The translations under genes were made by a program, and so were the position numbers. 37,207 bases of DNA from Woeseiaceae bacterium. GTDB lineage: Bacteria > Pseudomonadota > Gammaproteobacteria > Steroidobacterales > Woeseiaceae. Below the pieces are notes generated by a model, which saw only the letters and a list, made by a program, of their open reading frames with translations, was not told where the DNA came from and ran no database searches. This document shows, piece by piece, positions 7,543 through 15,277 of this stretch. The stretch spans positions 1 through 37,207 of the forward strand of contig JANQGQ010000006.1 of assembly GCA_028277185.1 (NCBI GenBank), given 5' to 3'. How positions within the stretch are numbered: position 1 is the first letter of the stretch; every line of letters begins with the position of its first letter.

Positions 7543-10209
7543 CTAGAGGTACACCGGATCCGGCTTGTCCGGATCGATGCCGTACTTGACGATCGCCTCG
7601 CTGACCGTCTTCTGATCGAGGCGGCCGTCGTCGGCAAGGGCTTTGAGCGCGGTTACGGCGATGTAGCGCTTGTCGACCTCGAAGTGCTGTCTGAGGGCCT
7701 GCCGGCCATCGCTGCGGCCGTAACCGTCGGTACCGAGCGAGACGAAGGTGCCCGGTACCCACCGCTGAATCTGATCCGGCACGATCTTCATGTAGTCCGT
7801 CGCCGCGATGTAGGGACCCGGCCGTTCCGCGAGGCACTCCTCAACGTAGGACTTTCTTGCCGGCTCGGCAGGATGCAGCTGGTTCCAGCGCTCGACTTCG
7901 AGCGCGTTGCGGCGCAGCTCGTTGAAGCTCGTCACCGACCAGACGTCCGTCGGGATGCCGAAGTCCTGCTCGAGCAGACCGGCCGCCGCGATGACCTCGC
8001 GCAGAATCGTGCCTGAGCCCATCAGCTGCGCGCGAATCTTGCCCTGACCGCCGACGTGAAGCAGATACATACCCTTGAGAATGCCGTCCTCCACGCCGGC
8101 CGGCATCGGCGGGTGCACGTAATTCTCGTTCATGCAGGTGATGTAGTAGAAGACGTTCTGCTGCTCGCCCAGCATGCGCCGCAAACCGTCCTGAACGATC
8201 ACGGCGAGTTCGTAGGCGTAGGTCGGATCGTAGGCCACGCAGTTCGGTACCGTCGACGCCTGCACGTGACTGTGCCCGTCCTGGTGCTGCAAGCCTTCGC
8301 CAGCCAGCGTCGTCCGGCCTGCCGTGCCGCCGATCAGGAAGCCACGCGACTGCTGATCCCCGCCGGCCCAGATGAAATCGCCGATCCGCTGAAAACCGAA
8401 CATCGAGTAGTAAATGTAGAAAGGGACCATCGGCACGTTGTGGTTCGAGTACGCGGTGCCCGCCGCCAGCCAGGAGCAGAACGAGCCCGCCTCGTTGATA
8501 CCCTCCTCCAGGATCTGGCCCTTCTTGTCCTCGCGGTAGTACATCAACTCGCCCGCATCCTCGGGCTCGTAGAGCTGGCCTTTGGACGCGTAGATGCCGA
8601 TCTGCCGGAACATGCCCTCCATGCCGAAGGTTCTGGCTTCGTCCGGAACGATCGGCACGATGTGCTTGCCGACCTGTTTGTCACGGGCAAGCGCCGTGAG
8701 CATCCTGACGAAAGCCATTGTCGTCGAAGCCTCACGTTCACCGGTGCCGTCGAGCTGAGTCTTGAAAGTCTCCAGCGGGGGCACCGGAAGCTTGACGCTG
8801 GACTTGCGCCGGCGCTTCGGCAGGTAACCGCCCAGCGCTCGGCGCCGCTCGTGCAGATACTCGAGCTCGACGCTGTCCGGCGCGGGCTTGTAGAACGGAA
8901 CGCCGTCCAGGTCCTTGTCGGAGACGGGAATGTTGAAGCGGTCGCGGAACTCGCGCAGCGCCTCGATATCCATCTTCTTCTGCTGATGCGCGGTGTTCTG
9001 GCCCTCGCCCGCCGCGCCCATGCCAAAGCCCTTCACGGTCTTCATGAGGATGATCGTCGGCTTGCCGGTCGTCTTCACGGCGGCGTCGTAAGCCGCATAG
9101 ACCTTCCGGGGGTCGTGGCCGCCGCGATTGAGGCGCCAGACTTCCTCGTCCGACATGTTGGCCACCATCGACAGCGTCTCCGGATGCTTACCGAAGAACT
9201 TCTCCCGAACGTAGGCACCGGAACGCGCTTTGTAGGTCTGATACTCGCCGTCTACCGTCTCTTCCATGAGACGTTTGAGGAGACCCTTGTGATCGTTCGC
9301 CAACAGCGGGTCCCAGCGCGAACCCCACACCACCTTGATGACGTTCCAGCCGGCGCCGCCGAACGCGGCCTCGAGTTCCTGGATGATCTTGCCGTTGCCG
9401 CGCACCGGACCGTCGAGCCGCTGCAGATTGCAGTTGACGACAAAGATCAGGTTGTCGAGGCCTTCGCGCACGGGCATCGTAATGGCGCCCATGGACTCGG
9501 GCTCGTCCATCTCGCCGTCGCCCAAAAACGCCCAGACCTTGCGATCCGACGGCGGCACCATCTCGCGGTTCTCCATGTAGCGCATGAAGCGCGCCTGGTA
9601 GATCGCCATCATCGGTCCGAGCCCCATGGACACGGTCGGGAACTGCCAGAAGTTCGGCATCAGCCAGGGGTGCGGATACGAGGACAGTCCCTGGCCGCCG
9701 ACCTCGCGGCGAAACCGCGCCAAACGGCTTTCGTTGAGCCGGCCTTCGAGGTACGCGCGCGCGTAGATCCCGGGAGCCGAGTGTCCCTGGACGAAGATCA
9801 TGTCGCCGCCGTGATCGTCCGACGCGCCGCGCCAGAAGTGATTGAAGCCGACTTCGTACATCGTCGCCGACGAGGCATAGCTCGAAATGTGGCCGCCGTA
9901 CTCGGTGCTTTCGCGGTTCGCCTGAACGACCATGGCCATCGCGTTCCAGCGCAGATAGGCCTCGATACGCCGCTCCAGCGAGCGGTCGCCCGGATACTCG
10001 GGCTGCCGGCCGGTCGAGATCGTGTTGAGGTAGGCCGTGTTCGGGCTGTAGGGCAGATACGCTCCGGACCGGCGCGCGAAGTCGATCATTCGGTTCAGCA
10101 GGAAATGCGCCCGCTCGGGACCGTGCGTCGTCAGCACGGAATCGATCGACTCGAGCCACTCGCTGGTTTCGACGGGATCGATGTCGTCGAAAGGGTTGAA
10201 GCTGGTCAT
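7543..10209 (-). CDS. aceE: Pyruvate dehydrogenase E1 component, homodimeric type
   Basis: At 888 residues this is almost exactly the length of E. coli AceE (887). It decarboxylates pyruvate with thiamine diphosphate and acetylates the lipoyl groups of AceF. The ThDP-binding motif GDGEMDEPES is present, as are the alpha2-type landmarks HGGDMIFVQGHSAPGIYAR and the C-terminal transketolase-like region. It is the first gene of the operon, reading leftward from a 174-bp divergent region shared with the M17 aminopeptidase. The ribosome site upstream (GAAAGAAG) is modest. No PdhR gene is visible in the window. Confidence 0.98.
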   Translation of the reverse strand: MTSFNPFDDIDPVETSEWLESIDSVLTTHGPERAHFLLNRMIDFARRSGAYLPYSPNTAYLNTISTGRQPEYPGDRSLERRIEAYLRWNAMAMVVQANRESTEYGGHISSYASSATMYEVGFNHFWRGASDDHGGDMIFVQGHSAPGIYARAYLEGRLNESRLARFRREVGGQGLSSYPHPWLMPNFWQFPTVSMGLGPMMAIYQARFMRYMENREMVPPSDRKVWAFLGDGEMDEPESMGAITMPVREGLDNLIFVVNCNLQRLDGPVRGNGKIIQELEAAFGGAGWNVIKVVWGSRWDPLLANDHKGLLKRLMEETVDGEYQTYKARSGAYVREKFFGKHPETLSMVANMSDEEVWRLNRGGHDPRKVYAAYDAAVKTTGKPTIILMKTVKGFGMGAAGEGQNTAHQQKKMDIEALREFRDRFNIPVSDKDLDGVPFYKPAPDSVELEYLHERRRALGGYLPKRRRKSSVKLPVPPLETFKTQLDGTGEREASTTMAFVRMLTALARDKQVGKHIVPIVPDEARTFGMEGMFRQIGIYASKGQLYEPEDAGELMYYREDKKGQILEEGINEAGSFCSWLAAGTAYSNHNVPMVPFYIYYSMFGFQRIGDFIWAGGDQQSRGFLIGGTAGRTTLAGEGLQHQDGHSHVQASTVPNCVAYDPTYAYELAVIVQDGLRRMLGEQQNVFYYITCMNENYVHPPMPAGVEDGILKGMYLLHVGGQGKIRAQLMGSGTILREVIAAAGLLEQDFGIPTDVWSVTSFNELRRNALEVERWNQLHPAEPARKSYVEECLAERPGPYIAATDYMKIVPDQIQRWVPGTFVSLGTDGYGRSDGRQALRQHFEVDKRYIAVTALKALADDGRLDQKTVSEAIVKYGIDPDKPDPVYL

Positions 10210-10383
10210 AGTCAGTCCGTTTCTTCTTTCAAGCCCGCGCCATGATGTGCCGCGTGAATTCGGCGAGTCAGCCTGCTAGGATCGGCGCTCGAGTGCCCCC
10301 GGCTCGAACGCAAGATTTTTCGGGCCGACATATTCGGCGTTTGCGCGGGGCCGGTCAAGCGCCGCTGCGGGAAACCTCAAGGT
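10210..10383. promoter_or_regulatory. Divergent intergenic region between aceE and the M17 aminopeptidase gene
   Basis: These 174 bp must hold the start signals of the pyruvate dehydrogenase operon (leftward) and of the aminopeptidase-rnt pair (rightward). A TAGGAT-like hexamer lies near 10277-10282 on the plus strand, but no convincing -35 partner was seen. No PdhR-like palindrome was recognised. The assignment rests on gene orientation, not on a clear motif. Confidence 0.4.
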
Positions 10384-11883
10384 ATGCATCCACTCTTGCC
10401 CCCGGCGACGGGAACACGCGTTGCGGTGAGCACCGGCCGCCTTACCGCTAAAGCCATCGGCGCCGTCGATTCTCTCATCGTTCTGCTGCCCGAGCGCGCG
10501 CGGGCCGACGTCTGGAAACAACTGCCTCGCGGCGAAAAACTCAGGAAACTCGCCGGTAAAGCCGCCGGCCCGCTGCCCGCATGCGTGGGCCGCGTCGACA
10601 ATGCGCGTCAGACCTATCTCGCCGTCGGCCGCATCAACGCAAACGCCTCGAGCTTCGAGTTGCTTACCGCGGCCAGAAAAATGGTTTCGGATGCATCGAA
10701 TCACGCGTCGGGCTCGTTCGGCGTCGCCGCGCTGGGTTTCGGCGAAGAGGCGCCGCGCATCGAGGACGCGCTGGTCGCCGCCGGGCTGGCGGCTATCAAG
10801 CCGATGCCGGAGTTCAAGAAGAAACCCGGCCCGGTCCGAATCAGGTCGCTGCGCCTCATGGGCGCTCACGAAAAACGTCCACTGGAGCGGTTGCTCGCCG
10901 AGGCAGCCGGCAACCACCTCGCGCGCTGGCTCACCGCCCTGCCGCCGAATCTCCTCGACGCCACGAACTACCGCGATCTGGTGAAGGACCTCGCGGCAAC
11001 GCACGGCTGGGAGTACAAAGCCTGGTCGACGCGGGAACTCAAGAAACTGGGCGCGGGCGCCTTTCTGGCCGTCGCTCAGGGCAATGACGACGACAGTGCG
11101 ACGATCGTCCGGCTGCGCTACCGTCCGGAGACCGCCAGCGACCGCGCGCCCGTAGCGCTCGTCGGCAAGGGCATCATCTTCGATACGGGCGGTACCAACC
11201 TCAAACCTTTCGAGTCGATGCTGGACATGCACGGCGACATGCAGGGCAGCGCGGTCGCGCTCGGCAGTCTGCTTGCGCTGAGCCAGCTCGGCGCGCCCAT
11301 GGCGGTCGACTGCTGGCTTGCCCTCACCGAAAACCGCACGGGACCGCGGGCGTACAAGTCCCAGGATTTGATCACGGCGCTCAACGGCAAGACGATTCAG
11401 ACGGTTCACACCGATGCCGAAGGACGCATGGCGCTGGCCGATACGCTCACGCTTGCAAGCCGCGAGGAGCCGTCGCTGATACTCGACTACGCGACATTGA
11501 CGGGTGCCTGCGTCAACGCCGTTACGACGCGCTACTCCGGCGTGTTCACGAACCGGCCGGACTGGCATCCCCGCCTGAAGCGCACCGGCGTCGCGTCCGG
11601 CGAACGCGTCTGGCCGTTTCCGATCGGCGAAGAGTTTCTCGAAGAACTCAAGAGCCCGGTCGCCGACCTGATGCAGTGTTCCATCAAGGGCGCTGGCGAT
11701 CACATACTGGCGGCCAGCTTCCTGGCTGAATTCGTCGAAGGAAACGTTCCCTGGGTGCATATCGATCTCGCCGCCAGCGACCGTGAAGGCGGTCTCGCGC
11801 ACATACCCAGCCGCTTCACTGGCTTCGGCGTCCGCTATACGCTGGCGTTACTTCTCGACGATAAGCTGGCAGCGGCAGAGTGA
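10384..11883 (+). CDS. M17 family leucyl aminopeptidase (cytosol aminopeptidase)
   Basis: This is a 499-residue member of peptidase family M17. It shows the hallmark [14 protein letters not shown] (family consensus NTDAEGRL), whose Asp and Glu bind the two catalytic metal ions, plus the [10 protein letters not shown] segment carrying the catalytic Lys and Asp. The first ~170 residues form the divergent N-terminal domain. It removes N-terminal residues from peptides in the cytoplasm and is a hexamer in characterised members. The sequence is nearer to the short PepB/YPL-like branch than to E. coli PepA, so a pepA name is not used. An AAGG lies very close to the ATG, so the start is somewhat uncertain. 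It overlaps rnt by 4 bp. Confidence 0.92.
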   Translation: MHPLLPPATGTRVAVSTGRLTAKAIGAVDSLIVLLPERARADVWKQLPRGEKLRKLAGKAAGPLPACVGRVDNARQTYLAVGRINANASSFELLTAARKMVSDASNHASGSFGVAALGFGEEAPRIEDALVAAGLAAIKPMPEFKKKPGPVRIRSLRLMGAHEKRPLERLLAEAAGNHLARWLTALPPNLLDATNYRDLVKDLAATHGWEYKAWSTRELKKLGAGAFLAVAQGNDDDSATIVRLRYRPETASDRAPVALVGKGIIFDTGGTNLKPFESMLDMHGDMQGSAVALGSLLALSQLGAPMAVDCWLALTENRTGPRAYKSQDLITALNGKTIQTVHTDAEGRMALADTLTLASREEPSLILDYATLTGACVNAVTTRYSGVFTNRPDWHPRLKRTGVASGERVWPFPIGEEFLEELKSPVADLMQCSIKGAGDHILAASFLAEFVEGNVPWVHIDLAASDREGGLAHIPSRFTGFGVRYTLALLLDDKLAAAE

Positions 11884-12512
11884 CTAAGCCCCCCCGCATG
11901 GCGGGCCGCTTCCGCGGTTTTCTGCCCGTCGTCGTAGACGTGGAGACCGGCGGCTTCAACGCGCGAACCGACGCCCTCCTCGAGATCGCCGCCGTTTTGG
12001 TCGCGTTCGACGACGCCGGGCAACTCCAGCGGCAGGAGACGATTCGCTACCACGTCAAACCGTTCGAAGGCGCCAATATCGAAGCGGCCTCGCTGGCCGT
12101 CAACGGCATCAATCCCGATCATCCGCTCAGGCCCGCGATCGACGAGCGCGATGCGCTAGGCCGCGTGTTCCGCGAAGTACGCCGGGCGGTCCGGGAAAGC
12201 GGCTGCAGCCGGGCGATCCTCGTCGGCCACAATGCTTCGTTCGATCTGGGATTCCTCAACGAGGCCGTAGGCCGCGCCGGCATCAAGCGCAATCCGTTCC
12301 ACCCGTTCTCGAGCTTCGACACGGCGACGCTCTGCGGCGTCGCCTTCGGCCAGACCGTGCTGCAGAGGGCCGCGCGCGCGGCCGGTTTCGAGTGGGACGA
12401 GGACGCGGCGCACTCAGCGGCTTACGATGCCGAGATCACCGCCGACGTCTTTTGCGAGGTCGTGAATCGCTTCGCGCCGATATTCGACACGCGGACGGGA
12501 GTCACCGCCTGA
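11880..12512 (+). CDS. rnt: Ribonuclease T
   Basis: The 210-residue DEDDh exonuclease has DVETGGFN (metal-binding Asp and Glu of Exo I), [11 protein letters not shown] (Exo II), and [14 protein letters not shown] with the His and Asp of Exo III. RNase T trims the 3' ends of tRNA (CCA turnover) and of 5S and 23S rRNA and works as a homodimer. The family is nearly confined to Gammaproteobacteria, which helps place the organism. The chosen start is a GTG that overlaps the aminopeptidase stop (GTGA). An ATG at 11898 gives a protein six residues shorter and closer to the family start. Confidence 0.96.
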   Translation: MTKPPRMAGRFRGFLPVVVDVETGGFNARTDALLEIAAVLVAFDDAGQLQRQETIRYHVKPFEGANIEAASLAVNGINPDHPLRPAIDERDALGRVFREVRRAVRESGCSRAILVGHNASFDLGFLNEAVGRAGIKRNPFHPFSSFDTATLCGVAFGQTVLQRAARAAGFEWDEDAAHSAAYDAEITADVFCEVVNRFAPIFDTRTGVTA

Positions 12513-12513
12513 C

Positions 12514-12849
12514 TCAGGCCGTTTCGGCTCCGGCTTTGGCGTCGTCCAGAAGCGTTTTGAGTTCGCCCGACTGATACATCTCGATGACGATGTCCGAACC
12601 GCCGATCAGCTCGCCCTTGACGTATAGCTGCGGGAACGTCGGCCAGTTCGAGTAGACCTTGAGCCCTTCGCGGATCTCGGGATCCTCGAAAATGTTGACG
12701 TAGGCGTAAGGCTGCCCTATGGCGTTCAACGCCGCGACAGCCTGTCCGGAAAACCCGCACTGCGGGAAGTCCGGCGAGCCCTTCATATAGAGCAGGATGT
12801 CGTGCGAACTCAGTTGCTCTTCGATTCTGGTGTTGACTTCGTTACTCAT
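12514..12849 (-). CDS. grxD: Monothiol glutaredoxin, Grx4/GrxD type
   Basis: The 111-residue monothiol glutaredoxin has the diagnostic CGFS active site (Cys31 in FPQCGFSG) preceded by the glutathione-contacting Lys of YMKGSP. Proteins of this type bind a [2Fe-2S] cluster with glutathione and a BolA partner, and act in Fe-S cluster delivery and iron sensing in the cytoplasm rather than in disulfide reduction. It is the last gene of a minus-strand group with the BON lipoprotein (26 bp upstream) and the DUF1289 protein. A GAGG ribosome site lies about 10 nt before the ATG. It ends 1 bp from the convergent rnt stop. Confidence 0.96.
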   Translation of the reverse strand: MSNEVNTRIEEQLSSHDILLYMKGSPDFPQCGFSGQAVAALNAIGQPYAYVNIFEDPEIREGLKVYSNWPTFPQLYVKGELIGGSDIVIEMYQSGELKTLLDDAKAGAETA

Positions 12850-12875
12850 CGCTGGGTTTCCTCAAAGGTATGGAG

Positions 12876-13220
12876 TCATTCTTCCACACGGATCTGATTG
12901 ATGACGGCGCGGACCCCTTCCGCCTGCCGCGCAAGTCTGTAGGCCTGATTCCGAACGGCGTAGCTGCCAACCGAGCCGCTCAGCGTCACCCGACCGTCAT
13001 CGGTCCGGACGGCGAGGCCCGCACCCGCGACCGCGGGGTCTTCGCTGAGCCGGGCCCTGACCCGGCTCGTAATCGCCGCGTCGTCCGCAAGCTCCGCGCT
13101 CTGCTGCCCGCCCGTATCGCCCGCAGTACGCGGGCCGGGCGAACCGCCGCCCGTGAGCATCATCGAGGAACAGCCGGACAGCAGCAGCGCGGCAGATACC
13201 ACTAGTGCCGAAGTCCGCAT
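12876..13220 (-). CDS. BON-domain lipoprotein
   Basis: With the start at the ATG at 13220, the product is a 114-residue lipoprotein: Met-Arg, a hydrophobic stretch, the lipobox LLSGC (Cys17), a Gly/Pro-rich tether, and one BON domain from about residue 47 (DDAAITSRVRARLSEDP ... VTLSGSVGSY). BON domains bind phospholipid or envelope partners in OsmY/DolP-like proteins. The acylation site argues for the outer membrane inner face. A longer frame reaching upstream is open but would bury the signal peptide. The chosen ATG overlaps the stop of the upstream DUF1289 gene (TGATG), which supports it. A role in envelope stress is inferred from the family. Confidence 0.85.
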   Translation of the reverse strand: MRTSALVVSAALLLSGCSSMMLTGGGSPGPRTAGDTGGQQSAELADDAAITSRVRARLSEDPAVAGAGLAVRTDDGRVTLSGSVGSYAVRNQAYRLARQAEGVRAVINQIRVEE

Positions 13221-13474
13221 CAACACGGTTCCGCCCTCGCCGGACTTCCGGAGTTTACTGAGGTCCCGGCTTCCCGGCGTCGCAAATCGTCGATGATTTG
13301 CCACTGTTTTTCCTTCGAATAGGTCGACCAGTGCGAGATTTCCTCCAGAGTGCGACCGCAGCCCAGACAGGTCTCCGCCTCGTCCAGGGTACAGATGGAT
13401 ACGCAGGGCGATGCGGGGTACAGCTCGCGGTTTCCGCGCGCGATGGCATCGAGGCGGAACTTCGATCTCGACAT
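13220..13474 (-). CDS. DUF1289 domain protein (cysteine-rich, small)
   Basis: The 84-residue protein carries the DUF1289 core CVSICTLDEAETCLGCGRT, with four cysteines (CxxxC and CxxC) spaced like a metal site, followed by the conserved EISHWSTYSKEKQWQII segment. The family is widespread in Proteobacteria and functionally undefined; members may bind Zn or Fe-S. It is the first gene of a unit with the BON lipoprotein and a CGFS glutaredoxin, which hints at an iron or redox link (guilt by association only). It reads leftward from a region shared with the divergent membrane-protein gene. Confidence 0.88.
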   Translation of the reverse strand: MSRSKFRLDAIARGNRELYPASPCVSICTLDEAETCLGCGRTLEEISHWSTYSKEKQWQIIDDLRRREAGTSVNSGSPARAEPC

Positions 13475-13541
13475 CGGGTGACAGGTCCTCGAGAAGAAAC
13501 GGCGGCCCGGAGGCTACCGAGACTTATTCTAAATCGTCCAC

Positions 13542-13547
13542 TATAAT
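13542..13547 (+). promoter_or_regulatory. Candidate -10 box for the PuuD-like membrane protein gene
   Basis: A perfect TATAAT hexamer stands out in the GC-rich 13475-13620 divergent region, in an AT-rich pocket (gacttattctaaatcg just upstream). No consensus -35 lies at 17 bp (GAGACT at 13519-13524 is poor). If used, the transcript would start near 13554 and leave a leader of about 65 nt before the ATG at 13621. Confidence 0.45.
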
Positions 13548-13620
13548 ACCGGCCGCGCGTGGCCGCCGTCACGCGGATTGTGCACAACCTGAAATTCTCG
13601 AGCTGCGGAGAACCACGTCC

Positions 13621-14226
13621 ATGAATCCCCTGAAGAGCGTACCCGGCACCATCATCGGCGGCCTGGTCCTCGCCCTAATTATCGTCGTCCTCACCGGCGA
13701 CAATACTCCGGTCAATCCTGCCTCGGCGATCATCTGGCTGCATGTGCTGGCCGGGATCACCTGGATCGGCCTCCTCTACTACTTCAACTTCGTCCAGGTA
13801 CCGGCTCTCGGAGAGGCTGCAAGCGACGAAGGCGGTCCGGGCGGCGCCGGGATCACGAAGTACGTCGCGCCGCGGGCCTTGTGGTGGTTCCGATGGGGTG
13901 CGGCGGTAACGTGGCTGTCGGGCGCGGCGTATCTGCTGCACCGCGGCCTGCTGCACGATGCCTTCACGCTCGGACTTCTGGGCGACACCGTGAACACCTA
14001 TGCCCTGACGATTGGCATCGGCGCCTGGCTTGGCACGATCATGCTATTCAACGTCTGGGTGCTCATCTGGCCCAACCAGAAAAAAGTGCTGGGCATCGTT
14101 GAGGCGACACCCGAAGAGATAGCCAAGGCCAAGAACATCGCGTTCCTGGCATCGCGGTCGAACACGCTCATGTCGATCCCGATGATCATGAGCATGGTCG
14201 GCGCGGGCCACGGCTTCATCATGTAG
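13621..14226 (+). CDS. PuuD/urate-oxidase-N-like integral membrane protein
   Basis: From the ATG at 13621 (GGAG about 9 nt upstream) the product is a 201-residue multi-spanning membrane protein with helices near 10-25, 34-55, 85-105, 120-140, 145-160 and a C-terminal one. It resembles the membrane domain of PuuD-type urate hydroxylases (Urate_ox_N): WLHVLAGITWIGLLYYFNF near the N-terminus and conserved His and Trp residues. Full-length PuuD adds a cytochrome c domain; this protein has no cysteine and no CxxCH, so only the membrane half is present. Enzymatic urate oxidation is therefore not assured, and stand-alone forms are of uncertain function. A clear terminator follows the stop. Confidence 0.8.
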   Translation: MNPLKSVPGTIIGGLVLALIIVVLTGDNTPVNPASAIIWLHVLAGITWIGLLYYFNFVQVPALGEAASDEGGPGGAGITKYVAPRALWWFRWGAAVTWLSGAAYLLHRGLLHDAFTLGLLGDTVNTYALTIGIGAWLGTIMLFNVWVLIWPNQKKVLGIVEATPEEIAKAKNIAFLASRSNTLMSIPMIMSMVGAGHGFIM

Positions 14227-14247
14227 CCTCCCTTGGGGGCTGCACCT

Positions 14248-14280
14248 GAAACCCGGCCGCCGCGCCGGGTTTCTTGTTTG
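14248..14280 (+). terminator. Rho-independent terminator after the PuuD-like gene
   Basis: A perfect 10-bp stem (14248-14257 pairing with 14264-14273, arms GAAACCCGGC and GCCGGGTTTC, 6-nt loop) is followed by TTGTTTG. It begins 21 bp after the stop codon at 14226 and separates that transcript from the nadC leader. Confidence 0.85.
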
Positions 14281-14328
14281 TGCGCCGAGTGACGCCATGA
14301 TCGATGAGAAAGCATTCGCCGCCACGTT

Positions 14329-14432
14329 TTTCTGAGCCAGATCGGAGCATGAACGACACCAATGCACTTGCGACCATAGCTTTCTGAGCCAGATCGGAGC
14401 ATGAACGACACTAATGCACTTGCGACTATAGT
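14329..14432 (+). repeat. 52-bp tandem duplication spanning the nadC translation start
   Basis: Copy 1 (14329-14380) and copy 2 (14381-14432) match over 52 bp except at unit positions 32, 47 and the last base. Both contain TTTCTGAGCCAGATCGGAGC followed by ATG and the first ten nadC codons. The two internal differences are both ACC versus ACT threonine codons, so they are silent. Copy 1 encodes a 12-residue open frame (14349-14387, MNDTNALATIAF) that stops at the TGA formed at the start of copy 2, 13 nt before the true nadC ATG. Confidence 0.95.
14349..14387 (+). CDS. Short upstream open frame, duplicate of the nadC N-terminus
   Basis: This 12-codon frame starts at the ATG of the first repeat copy, with exactly the same upstream context as the real nadC start, and ends at TGA 14385-14387. 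It reads MNDTNALATIAF, whose first ten residues equal those of NadC. Because both initiation sites share the same upstream 20 bases, ribosomes should recognise both. It could lower nadC expression, or feed ribosomes to it by re-initiation 13 nt downstream. Whether the peptide matters is unknown. Confidence 0.45.
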   Translation: MNDTNALATIAF

Positions 14433-15252
14433 CCATCGGAACGTCCGCGATGCGCTGGCCGAGGACATAGGCAGCGGGGATCTGACGGCCGCGCTGGTCC
14501 CCGCCGATGCCGTCGTCGGCGCCAAGGTGATTGCCAGATCGCCGCTCGTCGTTGCCGGCCGGCCGTGGTTCGACGAGGTCTTCAGCCAGCTCGATGCGGC
14601 GGTTATCGTCGACTGGTACATCGACGATGGCCGTGAGGCGGATGCCGACGACGTAGTCTGCAAGCTGGTCGGCCCGGCCAGGGCGATTCTGAGCGGCGAA
14701 CGAACCGCGCTCAATTTCCTGCAAACGCTCTCCGCGACGGCGACGGCAACGAAGGCCTTCGTCGCAGCGATCGAGGGTACGCGCGCGAAGCTGCTCGACA
14801 CGCGCAAGACTCTGCCCGGCCTGCGCCTTGCCCAGAAGTACGCCGTGCGTCAGGGTGGTGGTCACAATCACCGGCAGGGATTGTTCGACGCGATCCTCAT
14901 CAAGGAAAACCACATCAGGAGTGCAGGCGGTATCGCCCGGGCGCTTGCTGCCGTCGGCGATACCGATGTGCTCGTCGAAATCGAGGTAGAGTCGCTCGAC
15001 GAGCTGCGCGCCGCTCTCGACGCGGGCGCCACGCGCATACTGCTCGACAACTTCAGTCCGGGCGAACTCAGGGAAGCCGTCGCGATCAACTCAGGCTACG
15101 GCTACGTCGCGGCGGAACTCGAAGCCTCGGGCAATGTAACGCTTGCGACGATCAGGGAAATCGCCGAAACGGGCGTAGACTATATCTCAGCCGGCGCAAT
15201 CACGAAGAACGTGACTGCAGCGGACCTGTCGATGCTGCTACGCATCGACTGA
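14401..15252 (+). CDS. nadC: Nicotinate-nucleotide pyrophosphorylase (quinolinate phosphoribosyltransferase)
   Basis: The 283-residue protein has the usual NadC length. It converts quinolinate and PRPP to nicotinate mononucleotide, CO2 and pyrophosphate in de novo NAD synthesis. Visible hallmarks are the N-terminal LAEDIGSGDLTA, the substrate-binding RKTLPGLR and KYAVRQGGGHNHRQGL segments, KENHI, and the barrel end VDYISAGAITKN. It is cytoplasmic. No nadA or nadB is in the window. The start is fixed by the alignment of the N-terminus, but the identical ATG 52 bp upstream makes its initiation region unusual. The nearest Shine-Dalgarno-like GGAG lies only 1 nt from the ATG in both copies. Confidence 0.97.
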   Translation: MNDTNALATIVHRNVRDALAEDIGSGDLTAALVPADAVVGAKVIARSPLVVAGRPWFDEVFSQLDAAVIVDWYIDDGREADADDVVCKLVGPARAILSGERTALNFLQTLSATATATKAFVAAIEGTRAKLLDTRKTLPGLRLAQKYAVRQGGGHNHRQGLFDAILIKENHIRSAGGIARALAAVGDTDVLVEIEVESLDELRAALDAGATRILLDNFSPGELREAVAINSGYGYVAAELEASGNVTLATIREIAETGVDYISAGAITKNVTAADLSMLLRID

Positions 15253-15277
15253 AGAGCCGGCGGTGGCGGTCGGCCGC

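Noticed and set aside
8056..10245. A 729-codon open frame opposite aceE
   Set aside because: It lies wholly antisense to a clear 888-residue AceE with conserved motifs. Its composition is typical of an antisense shadow.
14044..14913. Minus-strand open frames with a repeated VHAPIWLRK segment
   Set aside because: The repeated peptide is only the reverse reading of the 52-bp nadC duplication. There is no independent gene.
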